From JBEDUK01 sp963781595 (GTDB lineage: Bacteria > Actinomycetota > UBA4738), in NCBI GenBank assembly GCA_963781595.1, contig CAWAGG010000006.1:310001-374000 (forward strand): a DNA stretch of 64,000 bases, given 5' to 3'. Position numbers and translations under genes: made by a program. Positions 62,590 through 64,000 of this stretch are shown here, piece by piece. The notes beneath the pieces were generated by a model, which had not been told where the DNA came from, made no database searches, and was given only the letters and a program-made list of their open reading frames with translations. Each line of letters begins with the position of its first letter. The stretch's first letter is position 1.

Positions 62590-62729
62590 CCGCGACCCCT
62601 TCCGCCGAGCTCATCCGAGCATCGAGGGCCGCGATCCTCGGAGCCGCCGTCGGTGCGATCCTGGTTCTCATGGCAGCTCCGAAGACCGTCAGCCGCGGAC
62701 TCGCTCCCGGGACGCGACGCAGTCCGTGA
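62586..62729 (+). CDS. Small single-span membrane protein downstream of parB
   Basis: A 47-residue ORF whose GTG overlaps the parB stop (GTGA). It has a polar start (TATPSAELIRASR), one hydrophobic helix (AAILGAAVGAILVLMAAP) and a basic tail. The overlap and the clean membrane-protein pattern support translation. No family is recognised. Confidence 0.55.
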   Translation: MTATPSAELIRASRAAILGAAVGAILVLMAAPKTVSRGLAPGTRRSP

Positions 62730-62795
62730 TAGTAAAGCAGGCTGACTATATGGAACGTGCACCGAGGACCCAGCGAGACGCGGCGCCTGGATCGG

Positions 62796-63944
62796 TCAGC
62801 GTCCGGCCGCGCGCGTGCCCGTCGGCTCGGCGATACGAACCTCGTCCCCGTCCGATGGATCGGTTCCTTCGAAGAAGCGTTCGACCCCCTCGGCGATCGC
62901 CGCGGCGATCCGCGCCCGGAAGGCCTCGGAACGCAGCGCGTCCTCCTCGCCCGGATTGGTGATGAAGCAAGGCTCGACGTGGACGGCGGGCATCCTCGTC
63001 TCGCGCAGGAGCGGCAGCCACTTCGGGTGGGTTCGGCAATCGGTCAGGCCGAGGCGGGTGAGCTCCTCGAGGATCAGCTCGGCGAGCCGCTGTCCGGACG
63101 CGGACGTCCAGCCCGGCCGGCCGCAGTAGAATGCGGTCGCGCCTTCCGCCTGGGCCTCGGCATCCGAGTTGAGGTGGATGGAGACGAGCAACGTCGCGCC
63201 GGCCTCGTTCGCTCCGCGCGCGCGCTCGGCGACGCTCGGGTTCTCGTCGGTCGCCCGGAGGATCAACGGCTCCGCACCGCGCGTGGCCAAGTCGCGAGCG
63301 GTGGCCAGGACCAGGTCGAACGCCACCGACGCTTCCTGCAGGCCGGTCGGGCCGGTCGCCCCCGGTTCACCGACCCCGTGTCCGGCGTCCAGCGCGATCG
63401 TCGCACCCGGGAGTTGCGTGGGCGAGAGTTCGCGGAGCGCCTGTCGCTCGCGGACCGCGGCCGATCCGGGGCCCGCCAGCCCCTTCTCGGTGGCATCCGA
63501 GCCGTGCCGTAGTCGCGAGAAGGCCTCGATCGTGGACGCCCCGGCGATCCCGTCGTCCGGCAAGCCCACGTTCCGTTGGAAGTCTCGGGCGGCCCGGTCG
63601 GTCCTGGGACCGAAGATGCCGTCCTCCTTGCCCGCATCGAAACCGAGGAGGTTGAGGGTCGACTGCAGGGCCCGGACGTCGTCGCCGCGGACCATCGGGT
63701 GGCGAAGGTACAGCGAGCGGTCGCCGAGCGAGTACCCGGCTTCGACCATCTCCTGCCAGGTCCCCGGGCCCACGAGGCCGTCCACCAGCAGGTGGCGGCG
63801 CTGCTGGAACTCGCGAACCGCGGCCTCGGTACCGCGACCGAAGACTCCGGTGGCGTCGGGTTCGGTCCCGAACCCGAGTGCGTGAAGTCGGACCTGGATA
63901 TCCCGGACGTGCTTGCCCGCGGCGCCAGGGCCCATGGTATTCAT
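62796..63944 (-). CDS. CwlM-like protein: two peptidoglycan-binding domains plus amidase_3
   Basis: A 382-residue protein without a signal peptide. Two PG_binding_1 repeats (VRDIQVRLHALGFGTEPDATGVFG and VRALQSTLNLLGFDAGKEDGIFG) are followed by an N-acetylmuramoyl-L-alanine amidase domain with DAGHG, QEASVAFDL, SIHLNSD and HVEPCFITNPGEE, so the usual His/Glu/His/Glu zinc and catalytic set is visible. The architecture, lack of export signal and position near parB match mycobacterial CwlM, which acts in the cytoplasm as an activator of MurA. Whether this copy is regulator or hydrolase is open. ATG 63935 may be the real start, since AGGAG is too close to ATG 63944. Past 63,945 nothing is seen. 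Confidence 0.88.
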   Translation of the reverse strand: MNTMGPGAAGKHVRDIQVRLHALGFGTEPDATGVFGRGTEAAVREFQQRRHLLVDGLVGPGTWQEMVEAGYSLGDRSLYLRHPMVRGDDVRALQSTLNLLGFDAGKEDGIFGPRTDRAARDFQRNVGLPDDGIAGASTIEAFSRLRHGSDATEKGLAGPGSAAVRERQALRELSPTQLPGATIALDAGHGVGEPGATGPTGLQEASVAFDLVLATARDLATRGAEPLILRATDENPSVAERARGANEAGATLLVSIHLNSDAEAQAEGATAFYCGRPGWTSASGQRLAELILEELTRLGLTDCRTHPKWLPLLRETRMPAVHVEPCFITNPGEEDALRSEAFRARIAAAIAEGVERFFEGTDPSDGDEVRIAEPTGTRAAGR

Positions 63945-64000
63945 GCTCCTATCGTGCCACGCGGCCCGGCGGTGCGACCCGCCGAGGCTCCGTACGGCCC

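Noticed and set aside
1..64000. Insertion sequences, prophage or integrase genes
   Set aside because: No transposase, integrase or terminal inverted repeat was recognised, so the arsenic and inter-tRNA blocks are not labelled mobile.

Overview
The window is a high-GC chromosome segment from a member of the Actinomycetota. The strongest evidence is its right third, which has the conserved actinobacterial origin order: cwlM-like, parB, parA, rsmG, jag, yidC, yidD, rnpA, rpmH | dnaA, dnaN, recF, DUF721, gyrB, gyrA, with a DUF3566 membrane protein and tRNA-Ile(GAT) following gyrA. Several genes start 6-8 nt after a TANNNT-like -10 box with no ribosome binding site, which fits leaderless transcription as is common in this phylum. 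I cannot name a genus.

Layout. 0-0.35 kb: two truncated genes (Rrf2 regulator, cupredoxin) meet head to head. 0.4-5 kb: a GAF histidine kinase, a CoA-transferase and a NarL-type regulator, then a DoxX-like protein. 5.1-7.3 kb: an Acr3 arsenite exporter behind two tiny overlapping ORFs. 7.3-17.3 kb: a phosphate and polyphosphate block, with OmpR-type regulator, phoU, pstBACS, a PHO box, ppk, a CYTH-CHAD protein, and a Nudix and a histidine-phosphatase gene that look like a split MutT1. 18.4-23.1 kb: an arsenic island (arsJ, GAPDH, an ArsR-ArsC fusion, a Cys-rich micro-ORF, a second arsR, arsM) arranged around a compact divergent operator region. The operator motif ATCGA-N6-TCRAT recurs upstream of acr3, so the two loci are probably one regulon. 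23.3-25.4 kb: a PhoR/SenX3-like kinase with its own PHO-like repeats, and a GNAT. 25.5-32.4 kb: a heme peroxidase, an Fe-S flavoprotein reductase, and an MmpL transporter with a divergent TetR.

32.5-45.9 kb: a block lying between tRNA-Ala(TGC) and tRNA-Ile(GAT), which are often neighbours. It holds a GT87-like glycosyltransferase, a rhodanese, a possible papain-fold protein, a lipoprotein followed by an unusual FtsH-like protease, a two-domain multicopper oxidase, an ABC-2 exporter with a LolA-like partner, and an OSBS/NSAR enolase with its acetyltransferase partner. 46-64 kb: the origin region. DnaA boxes lie on both sides of dnaA, and a parS site lies inside rsmG.

Sequence quality matters here. 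From about 47.57 to 56.5 kb nearly every gene (an MFS gene, gyrA, gyrB, recF, dnaN, dnaA) is broken by many one-base indels, mostly insertions, while the encoded protein pieces stay highly conserved. Because these genes are essential, I read this as a poorly polished consensus rather than gene decay. A few isolated indels of the same kind occur elsewhere (near 220, 33,320, 35,065, 43,740 and 44,035). Coordinates for these genes are overall spans.
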